This document shows, one piece after another, positions 24,550 to 35,614 of a stretch of DNA of 64,000 nt. This DNA comes from Parus major (Eukaryota > Chordata > Aves > Passeriformes > Paridae), in NCBI RefSeq assembly GCF_001522545.3, contig NC_031768.1, positions 100,166,214-100,230,213 on the forward strand, read 5' to 3'. The translations under genes were made by a program, and so were the position numbers. The notes under the pieces were generated by a model, which was given only the letters and a program-made list of their open reading frames with translations, was not told the origin of the DNA and made no database searches. The first letter of the stretch is position 1. Each line of letters starts with the position of its first letter.

Positions 24550-26492
24550 TGGCAATTCCCATATGCCAATAGGTGAGCCAGATGCACAGAAAAATTTGGC
24601 TGGAGCTCAACAGAAAAAAATATTAAGACCTCTGCAGTAAGGGTCAGGGAACTCAGAGTCCTGCAAGGAATTCAGGAGAGTATGCAAGGAAGAGCACAAT
24701 CCAAAGGGTCAAAGCTCAAGTAGAACTTGATTTGCTACTGTCGTAAAATACGATAAATGCATCAACCACAAAGGGAGGGCTAAGGACCATTTCAATGTTT
24801 TATTGGACACAGGGAAAACATAGTGAAAAAGGATGGGAGGAGTGCTGAGATTCTGAACATCTTCTTTAGCTCAGCCTTTAATAGTAAAACAGGTTATCCC
24901 CTGAGTACCCTGGCTCAGGAGCTGAAAGACAGGTATGGGGAGCAGGATGAAGCCCTGTAATCCAAGCGGAAAAGTGACCTGCTACACCCACACAAGCCTT
25001 GGGGGCTGAGGAAGATCCAGCCAAGGCTTCTGAGGGAGCTGGCAGAAGAGCTCGCTGAGTCACCTTCAATCATCTACCAGCAGTCCTGGCTGACCAGAGA
25101 GGTCCCAGAAGACTGGAGGTAGTAAATGGCGAGCCTATCTCAAAGAGCTGGAAAGAAGTTATGGTGAACTACAGGACTGTCAGCCTGACCTCAGTGCTAG
25201 GGAAGGTCATGGAGCAGCCCATCTGGAGTGCAATCACACAGCATATGTAGGAAAACCAGCAGATCAGACCCAGACAGCATTGTTTATGAAAGACAGGTCC
25301 TGCCTGATCAACCCAATGTCTTTCTACGAGAAGGTGACTTGATTAATAAGTGAAGGAAAGGATGGGGATGTTGTCTTACCTGGACTATAATAAAGCGTTT
25401 GACACCATTTCCCACAGCATTCTCCTGGACAAACTGGATGCTCATGGCTTGGACAGGTGTATCCTTCACTGAGTTAAAAACTGTCTTGATGGCCAGGCCC
25501 AGTGAGTGGTGGTGAAGGGAGATAAATCCAGTTGACTTCTGGCGCCAACCCCTGGTGCCCCTAGGGTTCAATACTGGGGAAAACCTTGTTTCACCTCTTT
25601 GTAAGCGATTTGGATGAGGGGATCGAGTGCACCCTCAGTCAGTTTGTAGGTGACACCAAGATGGGCAGGAGGGTTGATCTGCTGGAGGTCAAGAAGGGGC
25701 TGCAGAGGGATCAGGACAGACTGGATCGATAGTCTGAGGACAGTGGCCTGAGGTTTAACAAGGCCAAGTGCCAGCTCCTGCACTTGGGTCAGGACAAAAA
25801 CAACCCAAAACCCCCAGGCAGTGCTACAGGCTGGGGACAGAATGGCTGCAAAGCTGCCCTGGGGAAAAAGACCTGGGGTAATGGTCATCGACATTTGAAC
25901 ATGAGCCCTGGTGACCAAGAAGGTTATCTGCATTGTGGCTTGCCAGACTGGGAAGTAACCATCCCCTGTACTGGGCAATGATTTGCACCTCAAATCCTGT
26001 GGTAAGCTTTGATAGAAAGACATTGATGTGCTGGGACCTATCCACAGAAGGGCACTGGAGCTGGGGAAAAGTTTGGAGGACAAGTCTTGTAAGGAGCAGC
26101 TGAGGGAGATGGGGGTGTTTAGTCTGGAGAAAAGGAGACTCATGAGGGACTTTAGTGCTCTCTTACAACTCCCTGAAAGGAGGGAGTAGCCAGGTGGGGT
26201 TCAGTCTCCTCTACCAGCTTGCAAGTATGAACATGAGAAATAATGGCTTCAGCTTGCCCCAGGGGTGGTTTAGATGGGATATTAGAAAACATTTCTTCAC
26301 CAGAAAAGTTATCAAGCACTGGAACTGCCCAGGGAAGTGGTGGAGTCACCATTCCTGGAGGGATTTACAGGACCTGTAGATGTTGCCCTTAAGAACATAT
26401 TTTAGTGGTGGACATGGCTGTGCTGGGTTAATGGTTGGACTAAATGGTTTTAAGGGTCTTTTCAACCTAAATTATTCTTTGATTCTATGAAT
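24550..26492 (+). mobile_element. CR1 LINE, 5'-truncated, with decayed reverse transcriptase
   Basis: This is the longest CR1 in the window (about 1.9 kb, against roughly 4.5 kb for a full element). It covers the reverse-transcriptase half of ORF2 and the 3' UTR, ending in the intact tail GATTCTATGAATCT. Translation gives YLDYNKAFDT (25377-25406), which is the RT motif containing the first catalytic Asp. The second catalytic block, FADDTKL in the family, is FVGDTKM here (25643-25663), so the essential DD pair is lost. A one-base insertion just before YLD (about 25376) and in-frame stops (TGA at 25470 and 25503) confirm a pseudogene. The endonuclease and ORF1 are absent. Short open frames on both strands here are by-products. 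Confidence 0.95.
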
Positions 26493-29487
26493 CTACTATA
26501 TGAAACTGAGCACAAAGGAACTACTGAGAAATACTCCAAAGTAAGGGAAATATTAATGCTAGCATTATTCTTTTTTTCTCGAAAGCTGCATGTTTTATTT
26601 CACATTAAGGAGAAATAGTTGATACTACATTAATTGGTTTTTTTGGAAGCAATTTGATACAATCCTTCAATAGAGAATTCCTAAATAAAAATCACAGAAA
26701 GGAAGTTTTATCTGAAAATTGTGAAGCTATAGTGTTCCTTTGATAGGCTTAAAATGCCAGGGAAGTATTTCTGTGCATTTTGAAATATTTCCAGTACCAA
26801 TTTTGATTAGCAATAATGACTGTGCTTTGTGAAGAGCTGAATGCTTTCACATTCACATTCACTAGGCTTATAAATAATGTGTTTGGTATTTTCAAAGCAG
26901 TTATTACCAAAAAAATATAAGAAATCAGGACATCTTAAATTCTGCTTAAAGTAGTAAGTAATTACAGTAAAAAAAAATAAGACCTGTAGACCTAGTTTTT
27001 GCAAATATGGAATATATTTATTTATACTTATGTTACTAATCCAAGTTACTTGACTGCAAAATTCTTTAACAGTTTAGAGAAGTGAAGTTTAGATGTTTTG
27101 ATTGAAATAACTAACAAATAAAAAAAGCAATTAAAATAATTTGAAGCACAGTGAAAGGAAAAGAAGAGTTTTGTCTTTTCAATGTGAAAGTAATTCAGAT
27201 TTCTCCACTTGGAAGAAAAAGAAAAGGAACATGCAGTAATTATCCTGTCCGTGAAAAATAGATTTCACATGTAGAGAAACAAAAAGGGAGAAATGGTGTT
27301 TTCAGAGATCAAATTTTATTTCTTGTGAATATTGAAATGAAAGTTTATATATTTGGGTCAAATCTTTTGTATATACACTTCATCTTGTCCCTACATAGCA
27401 GAAACTATTTCAAATTAAGACTTGAGAACTTTGTGTTATTCTTTATGTAATAACTATTTTGAAAACCGTAGTGTATAAGAAGAAAACATATACGAAAGAC
27501 TGTGGCTGCATTACATGGTTAATTAGAGCTATCTAAATTTATTTCCATTATGAATTATGTCCCCAAAGACATAAGCCTGAAATTGCTACTTTCAAATTGT
27601 ACTCCATTCTTGTCTTGTTATTTTCATTGCTGCCCTCAGATGAGGAGGTCCCTTGCTCTAGCCTCATTTCAGAAAGAAAATATAAGTAGGACATCTTGCT
27701 AAAATGACAGAATTGAATTTGGTTTATATTTATTTTCTATAAATAGAAAAACTATTTTCTCCTCTTTTCAGGATACCAAAAATTCATTTCTTCAAAATGC
27801 TGAGGTGATTTGACTGATAATGTTAAATGAACCCTATTTAATGAGACTAATTATTTCTTGCCTGAAACAAAAGCAGACCAATAAATTGCACTGCTGCTTC
27901 TGTCAGTTGCCTTATTCCCAAATGCTATATTCCCCCTGTGCATTTTCCTTTTGTGAATAGGCAGAGTATATTTTAGTTGATGATCTGTTGGTACTTTTAG
28001 TTGCTGAGATATGATGGCAGGCAGAATTTAAATATCTCCAGAACTGACTGAAATCTTAGCAGTGCAGTGGCAAAATTTAGTTTCCCTAACCTCAGTGGTA
28101 CAGAGATCAAACACCTTCTTTCTAAACCTGGATGAGAGACATGGGCAGACTAAGCTGTCTCAGTGATGTGTTGGGAGATTCAGGGAATGCAACAGTGGAG
28201 ACCAGCACCTACCTCCAGTGCCATCAATAACCACCAGCACAGCATATCCTACACGCTGCTCACAGGCAGATGGAAGGGGGTGTGGATATGTTTGTCTGAA
28301 GTGATTCAAAAATTGCCCTTAAAACTTATCCAGAAAAAAGTTATGACTAATCTTAGTTGGTGAGAGGCAAAGGAAGGTCTGGGAACAACCATTTCTAAGA
28401 AGGGCTACTACCTTCTGAATTAAATTTTCATGTGTTTTTATACAGTACTCTTTTTCTTGCATTCTGTTATCAGTAAAAGATCATCCAAATAATTCTGGTA
28501 AATGTTAGTGTGGAAATCCAAGAAATCTCTGGTGAGAAACCTCCAGAGTATGTATGTGACTGGCCAAAATTTTTGGATTGTTTTATGCATACATAAATGT
28601 ACATATGCATGTATAAAGCAACAATAACAAAAAAGTACTAGCAACATCCACTAAGACAATGAAAATGCCCTGGTATTTTCACCACACCACAAAAAGGTGT
28701 GACATGGCATTTCATAAGCATCTTTCTGTGACACAAGGGAAGTCTAGTTAAATCCAGACTCTAGGATTAAGCTGTATTCTTGCCTCAAATGAAAGAGCAT
28801 GATTGTACTTAGGTGGGGTGAGGGAATTTTGATGGTCCAGAGATTCTTTGACGTAGGGTACAGTCTAGCACAACCAGTCATCATGCCAAAGATGATTATG
28901 TCCTACAGCACGAATACCAACACTAATATATTAATGTTGTCAGAAAGACAAAGACACTGACTTAAGAGCATTTAACTGTTCAGAGGGTTGTGTTTTTCAG
29001 CAGTGCAGGGAAATACATGTTTAAAAACTTGAAACTTCTTTGGTGATAGCAAAGGTCTTGTTACTTGTGAATACTTAAGGATTCATTTTGACCACCAGCC
29101 TTGAATGTCAGATTTCAACCTCAAGCAATTTGTATTTGCACAAAAGATATTCAATCACAAGTATGAAAGAGATGATGAAGGATTGTTGTTTTTTTCTTTT
29201 TTATAACTTTAGCTCTGTACTTAAATTCTCTGTTTTTTAAAGAAAAATAATGTTTGATAACTATTAAAATGAAACAGTGTAAGCATTAATCAAAATCCTG
29301 TAATCAAAAAATGTGTTGGGGTTTAGGTGTCCTTCCTTTTGTTCCTTCTCACCTATAGAATTTTCCCCATTTTTTTTTGGAGAAACCTGACTGCTGTTAT
29401 TTATTGGGTGCTTGAAAAGACAGAGTTTGGCTAGGCCTGGGTGCAAGTGGGGCAGGTAAAAGGGAGGGCAGGTGCAGCTGTGGGCTG
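26493..29487. other. unclassified AT-rich DNA
   Basis: No gene or dispersed repeat is recognised. The composition rises in GC towards 28.1-28.3 kb and 29.4 kb without a match I can name. Confidence 0.55.
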
Positions 29488-29495
29488 CTTCTTCC

Positions 29496-29530
<35 letters not shown>

Positions 29531-29663
29531 TTCTTCCTCCTCTTCCTCTTCCTCTTCCTCCTCTTCCTCCTCCTCCTCCTCCTCCCCCTCCTCCTCCTCC
29601 TCCTCCTCCTCTTCTTCCTCCTCCTCCCCCTCCTCCTCCTCCTTCTCCTTCTCCTTTTCCCTT
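29488..29663 (+). repeat. 176-bp uninterrupted polypyrimidine tract (CTT/CCT-rich)
   Basis: Every base from 29488 to 29663 is C or T on the + strand, mainly TCC and TTC triplets with short CCCC blocks. The minus strand is pure purine (GGA/GAA). Tracts of this kind can form triplex (H-) DNA and are unstable in length. The Glu-, Arg-, Gly-, Ser- and Leu-rich open frames on both strands are simple translations of the tract, not genes. Confidence 0.97.
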
Positions 29664-29798
29664 GGCCCCCACCATTGCCAGCCACCACTGCAGAGCTTCT
29701 GATACATCTCATCCATTGGCCCAGGATTTTCTGCTCAGTCCTGCTGTTCCAGCTGGCTGTTCTACTGAGTCCTGCAGGATCACCAGGATCGATTGCTT
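29664..29798. other. unclassified sequence left of the second solo LTR
   Basis: This is moderately GC-rich sequence. It probably formed one unit with 30092-30180 before the LTR inserted. I do not recognise it. Confidence 0.4.
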
Positions 29799-29804
29799 GC
29801 AGAG
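29799..29804. repeat. target-site duplication, left copy (GCAGAG)
   Basis: GCAGAG is repeated exactly at 30086-30091, immediately flanking the second solo LTR. This is again the 6-bp length of class II retroviruses. Confidence 0.88.
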
Positions 29805-30085
29805 TGTTGCCACTGGCGATGAATAGATCACATGGACACAGGTTGAGGTGTGGTGAAAGAAAAGAGCAGAGTTTATTTTTTCTCCCAGGATTTATAGGCT
29901 TATGACCACAGCCAGGGATTGGATGGTCAGGATAACACTTTCTCACTGCACTGGCCATGAGAGATGCCCATCACAAGACGTGTAACAGAAAGAATGTACA
30001 CATATCTATATTTACAGTTACTGTCCTGGGAAAGTCTTTAGAAAACCATGTCAGAAAGCTCAGAAGCTGAGTCTTCATGGTGACA
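29805..30085 (-). mobile_element. solo LTR of a class II endogenous retrovirus (same family as 5851-6141)
   Basis: This is a 281-bp element starting TGTTGC and ending GTGACA on the + strand, with a perfect 6-bp duplication (GCAGAG). It aligns end to end with the LTR at 5851-6141. Shared blocks include ATCACATGGACACAG / TTCACATGGACACAG, the stretch around GTTACTGTCCTGGGAAAGT / GTTACTTTCCTGGGAAAGT, and CATGAGA near the middle. On the minus strand it carries CCAAT (29922-29918), TATAAAT (29896-29890) and AATAAA (29877-29872) in the same order and close spacing. No internal viral genes are present. Confidence 0.92.
29872..29922 (-). promoter_or_regulatory. LTR core: CCAAT, TATA and poly(A) signal
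   Basis: The same minus-strand order as in the copy at 5918-5969: CCAAT, then TATAAAT, then AATAAA within about 50 bp. Both copies keeping all three signals supports the LTR reading. Confidence 0.75.
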
Positions 30086-30091
30086 GCAGAG
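30086..30091. repeat. target-site duplication, right copy (GCAGAG)
   Basis: Exact copy of 29799-29804 after the second solo LTR. Confidence 0.88.
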
Positions 30092-33000
30092 GATTTGTGG
30101 GGCAAAGCCTCTCCTCCATCCTTACTCATCTCGGCCAAGAAGGCTGCCACGGGGTCCCTGGTTCTGTTTTGTTGTTAATGCTGTAGTTATTAAATTAATT
30201 ATCCAAAGTATTGTAGGACAAACTGTTTTAATCCCTAAATTTAAGAATTGGACAGTGGCAAGGGTTTCTCAGATTAGGAGCACAACAATCCACTAACCTG
30301 GCTCATTAATGAGTGGTTATGCGAACAGTACAGTTGTAGTCATGCATGTAGAAATTGTATGGTTTCAGCCTTTCTTCTTCCTGGAGTTATAGAGGAGTTT
30401 TCATCAAAACAAGATCTTTTGTTTGGTCCAATGCCTTTCTTCAATTCATAAAGTGATAAAAATTCAAAAACATTTTTAAACTTTTGGTGTCCATCAGAAA
30501 TCTATAGCTTGATGACAAAATATGCAGAATTTATTGGTATGTGTTTGAATCGAACTCAACTTTTTCTAAGTGTTTGGTGTCATAGCTTAATTAAGCCATT
30601 GCTTGACTTTCTGCTGACCTGGAAGAAAATGTAAAATGTTTTTATTTTTATTTTTAAAAAAATGTATTTATTCATCAAAATTGATGGATCTTATCATGAG
30701 ATGGGAATTTTACCTTTGCTTCTTTCCAAGTGATTTCCTGGGGAAGAAGATATTTTGGGCTGTCTATTTGTTTGCACTGGTATCACACTTGAGACAGTTA
30801 TCTCAGGGAGAAGACACCTCTAGCCTGTTGCTTCAACACTTCCTGAAAAAGAGAGAGTTTTTGTAGACAGCACCCAGAACTGTGTGTTTGCCTTTATCAG
30901 TGTTTAAGACTGTGACTTCACAAGGTAAGAAAATGTCAGAAATGTTTTTGTGTTCCTGTATAGATACACAAACACACACAGAGAAATGTATATATGTGTT
31001 GCCTAACCATGGCTAATTACATGTATAGATGTAGCTGAATAAAATATGCGTATGTATAATCATATGTACTTGATGATACATCAGTGTATAGGTACACACA
31101 AATATGTGTGATTAGCTATACAAATGTTTCAACTATAAATCAGATCCATCTGGGAGATGAATGGTTGTATTTTCTCTTATGAACTAGAGCTTTAGGAACT
31201 CTATGTGGTAAAAAATTAGATATATACATATAAATACCAAGCATGGTGTAACATAAATGCCAAGCATGAATAGCACTGGTGGTTTTCAAATAAATATGTA
31301 GCACATCTGTAAAGATGGGGGGAGTTTGTGCCAAAGGGCTCCAAAGGCAAAGTAACTTCTTTCTCCATACAGGTGTGATTGCTGCAAAATTTAAGGTGTA
31401 TTCTAGGATAGTTCAAGTTGGGATTGATGCTGATACACCTAAAATCATCAGTCTCATTCTTTCAGAAAGTTCTTCATAATTGTCATGATAACATGAAATG
31501 TTCTCAGTTGGCCGATGATTCTTACGTTACTTATTTGTCTCTTTTACGTCCTGGCCTAAGACTTTTGCCACTGGTGGGGACAAGGAGATGTCTGGGCTGC
31601 CCTGGCCCTGAGTGGGGCTGAGCCAGGTTCTCCAGGTGGCCTATGGTCCACTGCTCGGAATGTCTGAGCTTCAGCCCTGGGAATACCACTGGGAAAGGGG
31701 CTGAGAGACCCTGCCAGCCCTGGCCAAGTAAACAGTGCCTGGGAATATCCCACCTGCTGGGTAGGATATATGAAATTAAAAAATCAGGGCTTGTGTTTCC
31801 ACCTAGATGTTTTCATTAGAGTTACAGCAGTGAGAAGAGGACATTGTGGCAGGCACAATCCCAGCTGTTCAGTGCTTTTTCCTTAAAGCATTTCTTTGAA
31901 TAATTTTATGTATTTTTTCTTGCACATCACTTTTCCCTTATAAATTCATAGTGTCACAAAAAATAACTTTAGTAAATACCACTTTTAAAGGAGTGTATTC
32001 AAGGTAACTGAGAAAACTTTAGAAAGTAAAATTCTCAGCTATATTAAGTTGATCCTTTATAATTTCTTTGACTGTAATCCAATACAAGAAAACATTAAAA
32101 TATTTTGACTTTAATGTATTTAAAAATTATTTTTGAAAGGCCACTTTTTGGCATGCAAAATTTACGAATCAAACACAACAAGTGGATTACTTCAGAAACC
32201 ATAATATTTTAATTTCCCAAGATTATTTAGTATTTTTTTACTAGTAGGGACAGTTAAGTACAATGCTGATGACATGATATATGCAGTAGTCAGTAGACAA
32301 GCTGGTGATATTCAATTTTGTTGCATTTTTCTTTCTCCTCTCATCCCGTTTCAGGGAATTAACTTATAGAAGAGTCATTGGAAAAAAAACAAAAACAACC
32401 AAACAAGAGTTTTCATTACAGGTTGTTGGGAACTAGAAATTAGCTACATATACACCACTCATTAGAGGAAATCCTCTGGAAATGAGATGGTATGACTTTC
32501 TCCCTTGAATTTTTTAGACTTCACAAAAACATAAATTATTTACATTGTATTCAAACCATATGCATAATGCATATGGAACAATTTAATTAGTGTTAAAAGC
32601 TTTGCCAAAATATTATTTGAAATTTTAAAATAAAATTATTTTTATTAATTTTTATAATAATTTTGGTTGTGCGTCAGGCTATTCAGTTGGTAATTTCTTG
32701 ACTGTGGACCACAGATTTTTACTGGTAGAAAATTTGGCACTTTTAAAGGAGAGAGTACAGTTCCTGAACATAGTTTTTCTTTTTTGTGTGTGTGCCATTC
32801 ACCTAAAGACAGCTGGATAGTAGTGTGCTTGTATGTTCAAATGAGGAATGTATGCTAAAACTCATGACTTCAGAATGACAACAGATTGAGAGAATCTCAT
32901 TCAAAATAGTGTGAAATTAGTGTTTTATTGACTTTTTTCCGGTGACCTTGATTCTTCAGCCATTAAAGCATTATCTGGATGTGTGATATGGGTTTATGAA

Positions 33001-33666
33001 TATCCAAATAACACTTATTTGCCTGAAAGGGTATTTCAGGTAGACCTCATCTGCAAACCTGTGCATGTGTGAATTTTGTTTTTTTGAACAGAAGCAGCAT
33101 GTAACTTACATTGAAAAACAAAATGAGCCCTAATAGATGTTAACCTCTCCAGAAAACAGATGTTTGTCAGTCAGCAGGTGTGTAATAAGTAATAATCTCC
33201 CTTGGTCATACTGCTTTTGATGCAGGCAGTAAAGTCTAAAGACAAGCATTATAAAGTGCAGTATATTAGGAGGATGTTGATATATCCCTTACAAAACATA
33301 AGAAAAGTGAACTTCATCATCATCTTGTTGTTACTCTTGACCCTAAATGGCTTTGTCAAACAGTAAAACTTGATCTGTATTCCCTTCAGAATTGCAAAGA
33401 CTGACTGGCAATAATATTTTTCTGTGGGAAATGGAAAAATATAAATTTCCACAGGTACTGAAGGGTTTGATTTACAGCCGTGGATAGAGCTTGGGTTAAT
33501 GTAATGATAAAAGTACACAGACATTAAGCAGAGAAATCATAAAATTATGTTCCTATAGTTGCAAATAAAAATATGCCTTTAGTAGATAAGAAACTGTATT
33601 AGGTAAAATGGTGAAGGGTTTTAAACTGTAATAGTGTGATTTTATAAAGTAAGATATGAATCTAAA
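30092..33666. other. unclassified DNA
   Basis: No gene is recognised. A GC-rich patch at about 31550-31760 stands out from AT-rich flanks and may be an old repeat I cannot name. Around 30960-31110 there are loose CA/TA-rich stretches. Confidence 0.5.
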
Positions 33667-33967
33667 TGTTATAATGGAAGCATATGTGTGTAGGCGAGCT
33701 AGCAGTCTATTGGATGAAAGACAGATGCAATGCAGCAGAACTTAGCAAAGGTGATAGGTGAGAAACTAAAAATGAACTCTGTGTCAACTGTCCATTGGAC
33801 CAAAAAGTTATATATTGCTGTGTAACAAAGAAATTCGTGGCTACTTTTGAGCTATTGAGCTAGACTTGTTACTCCTCTAAAATCCCACGCCTTCAGCTTG
33901 AGGCCTTATCTGATGTATTTGAGCAATAAATCGTCTTGGCCTCTGTAGTCCCATCCCTCGATATTCA
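33667..33967 (+). mobile_element. candidate solo LTR, sense orientation
   Basis: This has LTR-like order on the + strand: an inverted CCAAT (ATTGG, about 33794-33798), a TATATATT box (33809-33816), a poly(A) signal AATAAA (33925-33930) and a short U5-like end. Choosing TG at 33667 and CA at 33966-33967 gives a 301-bp element. It is flanked by TCTAAA (33661-33666) and TCTCAA (33968-33973), a 6-bp duplication with one mismatch. It does not align obviously with the two class II LTRs. An alternative right end is CA at 33974-33975. Confidence 0.5.
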
Positions 33968-34289
33968 TCTCAACATTTTTCCTTAAATGCATTTACTTGA
34001 AAAGAAGGGTTCTTGGATTAAATATCTGCACACAAGAAGTAAACCTTCCATGCTGGTGCAAATTTTCAAAATAGGATATGAGCATGTGGTAGTTTGGCAT
34101 TTAGGAAAAAAAGTAGAAAACATCCATGGAAGTGATTCTTCTGAGAGAAGCTGCTGGGAGTTTCTTCTCTGCTTGAGATCAAACCAATAGCTAGCCAGAT
34201 CTGAGGGTGACAGCATTTTGCACCACTGAAAAATATCTTCAACTTTGTGAATACCACCTTTTAAACCCAAACCTGGGAACTTTTTGTCT

Positions 34290-35614
34290 TTTTGCTTCCA
34301 GTTATGAAAGGTATCGAAGCTCTGGTTCGGCTGGCCGCACTCCCCCGCGGCCTGTGCGGCCTGGGGGGCGGCTGGGCCAGACTCCAGCAGCTCCCAGGTG
34401 GGGGATGGAGACTGAGGGGCCTCCCCTGTCCTCAGGCCGGGCCGGGCTCTGCTGTGGCCCCTCCCGGAAAATCCTCTGGGTCCCATTCCAACAGGGTGGG
34501 TAAAGCCCTTCCCAGGGGGCCCCCACCCCTAGGCTGGGCCAAAACACGGCTGCTGACATCTCGCTGATGCCCTCTCACTGCCCCACCATGGCCAGCACAG
34601 ACAGCTTCAGGCCAAAAACCACCCAGCTGCCTTTCAGCAGCTGCCGAGCTGAAATCCGACATCATAAATACCAAGCCATGGCCTGGAAAAGATTTAACTC
34701 TTTCACTACACAGACGAGACTGCAGACTTAATCCCCTGTCCAGAGAGAGGAAAGTTGGAGCAATTGACACGTAGAGAGATAACGTAAAACATCAAAGTCA
34801 GTAAAAGAAAGAGTCAAGCCTCAGATCAAAATAAAATGAGGAGATGCTTTAATAAACTGAAATATTCTTTTGGTAGAGCCATAGAAATGAGCAGTAATGT
34901 TCTGAAAAACTCCTTTAATTCATGAAAGAATATTGGGAGGAATGAAGTATTTCAAACTGAACAAAGGTATCCTTTAATGAAGCTAAGCAGATGGTGGAGT
35001 AGCTGTGATGCCATGGAATGCTTAAACAAAGAGGGAGAAGTGAGAGCTGACGAAGACCCTTTGCCCCAAGTGAGAGAAGAAGCAAACCTCTATTCTCAGA
35101 GATGATCACAGAGACAGATGAAGAGAACCTTTGCCTTTGAATAACTCATCCTTAAAATAACACCCCTTGAGTTCATGGCCCATGAACACACCCTGAGTGG
35201 TGTGAAAATGTAAAGAAAGCATAATGGAAAAGTTTTTTCCCAGGCGGCTGCTGAACATAGAAATGAAAAGCCGAGAGAAAATTGTTTTCTTGTGGAGAAC
35301 TCTCCATGGAATGACAAGAAAAAACCCCTCTCCCTACAGAGACTGATGAAAAAGCTTATTGTATAATTAGTACCACTTTAATATCCCAAGTTTTGTCTCT
35401 ACAGTGTCAGTTGAGAAAAGAAAAAGTTGGGTGGGGGGGGAGAAAAAGTTTCTGGAGGTTTTATTCTGATTTCTTATTCTTGTAGTCTTATTAATAAAGT
35501 TTCTTTATTCCTTTTAAGTTTTAAGCCTGTTTTGCCCTTCTCCTAATCCATATCTCACAGTAAGAAATTAATAAGTACTCTGGTGATTTTTAGCTAGTGC
35601 TAAAAACTGCCACA
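34290..35614 (+). mobile_element. probable LTR-retroelement segment, sense
   Basis: The 3' part resembles an LTR found repeatedly in songbird DNA. There is a poly(A) signal AATAAA (35493-35498) in ATTAATAAAGTTTCTTTATT, then a U5-like stretch with TTTTAAGCCTGTTTTGCCC, and an end at CCACA (35614). The 5' part (34300-34700) is strongly GC-rich, unlike everything around it, and probably belongs to the same insertion. I find no clear TG start, terminal inverted repeat or target-site duplication, so the left border and completeness are uncertain. Open frames in the GC-rich part exist on both strands and in several frames, which reflects few stop codons rather than coding. Confidence 0.5.
35493..35498 (+). 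promoter_or_regulatory. poly(A) signal of the LTR-like segment
   Basis: AATAAA in a U5-proximal context, about 115 bp before the proposed element end. Confidence 0.5.

Noticed and set aside
25568..26143. 191-codon minus-strand frame, the longest in the window
   Set aside because: It runs antisense through the CR1 element, where GC-richer sequence has fewer stops.
29264..29716. 150-codon Glu-rich open frame, and Gly-, Arg-, Ser- and Leu-rich frames on both strands
   Set aside because: All are translations of the polypyrimidine tract. Every frame through a C/T-only tract lacks stops, so openness is not evidence of coding.
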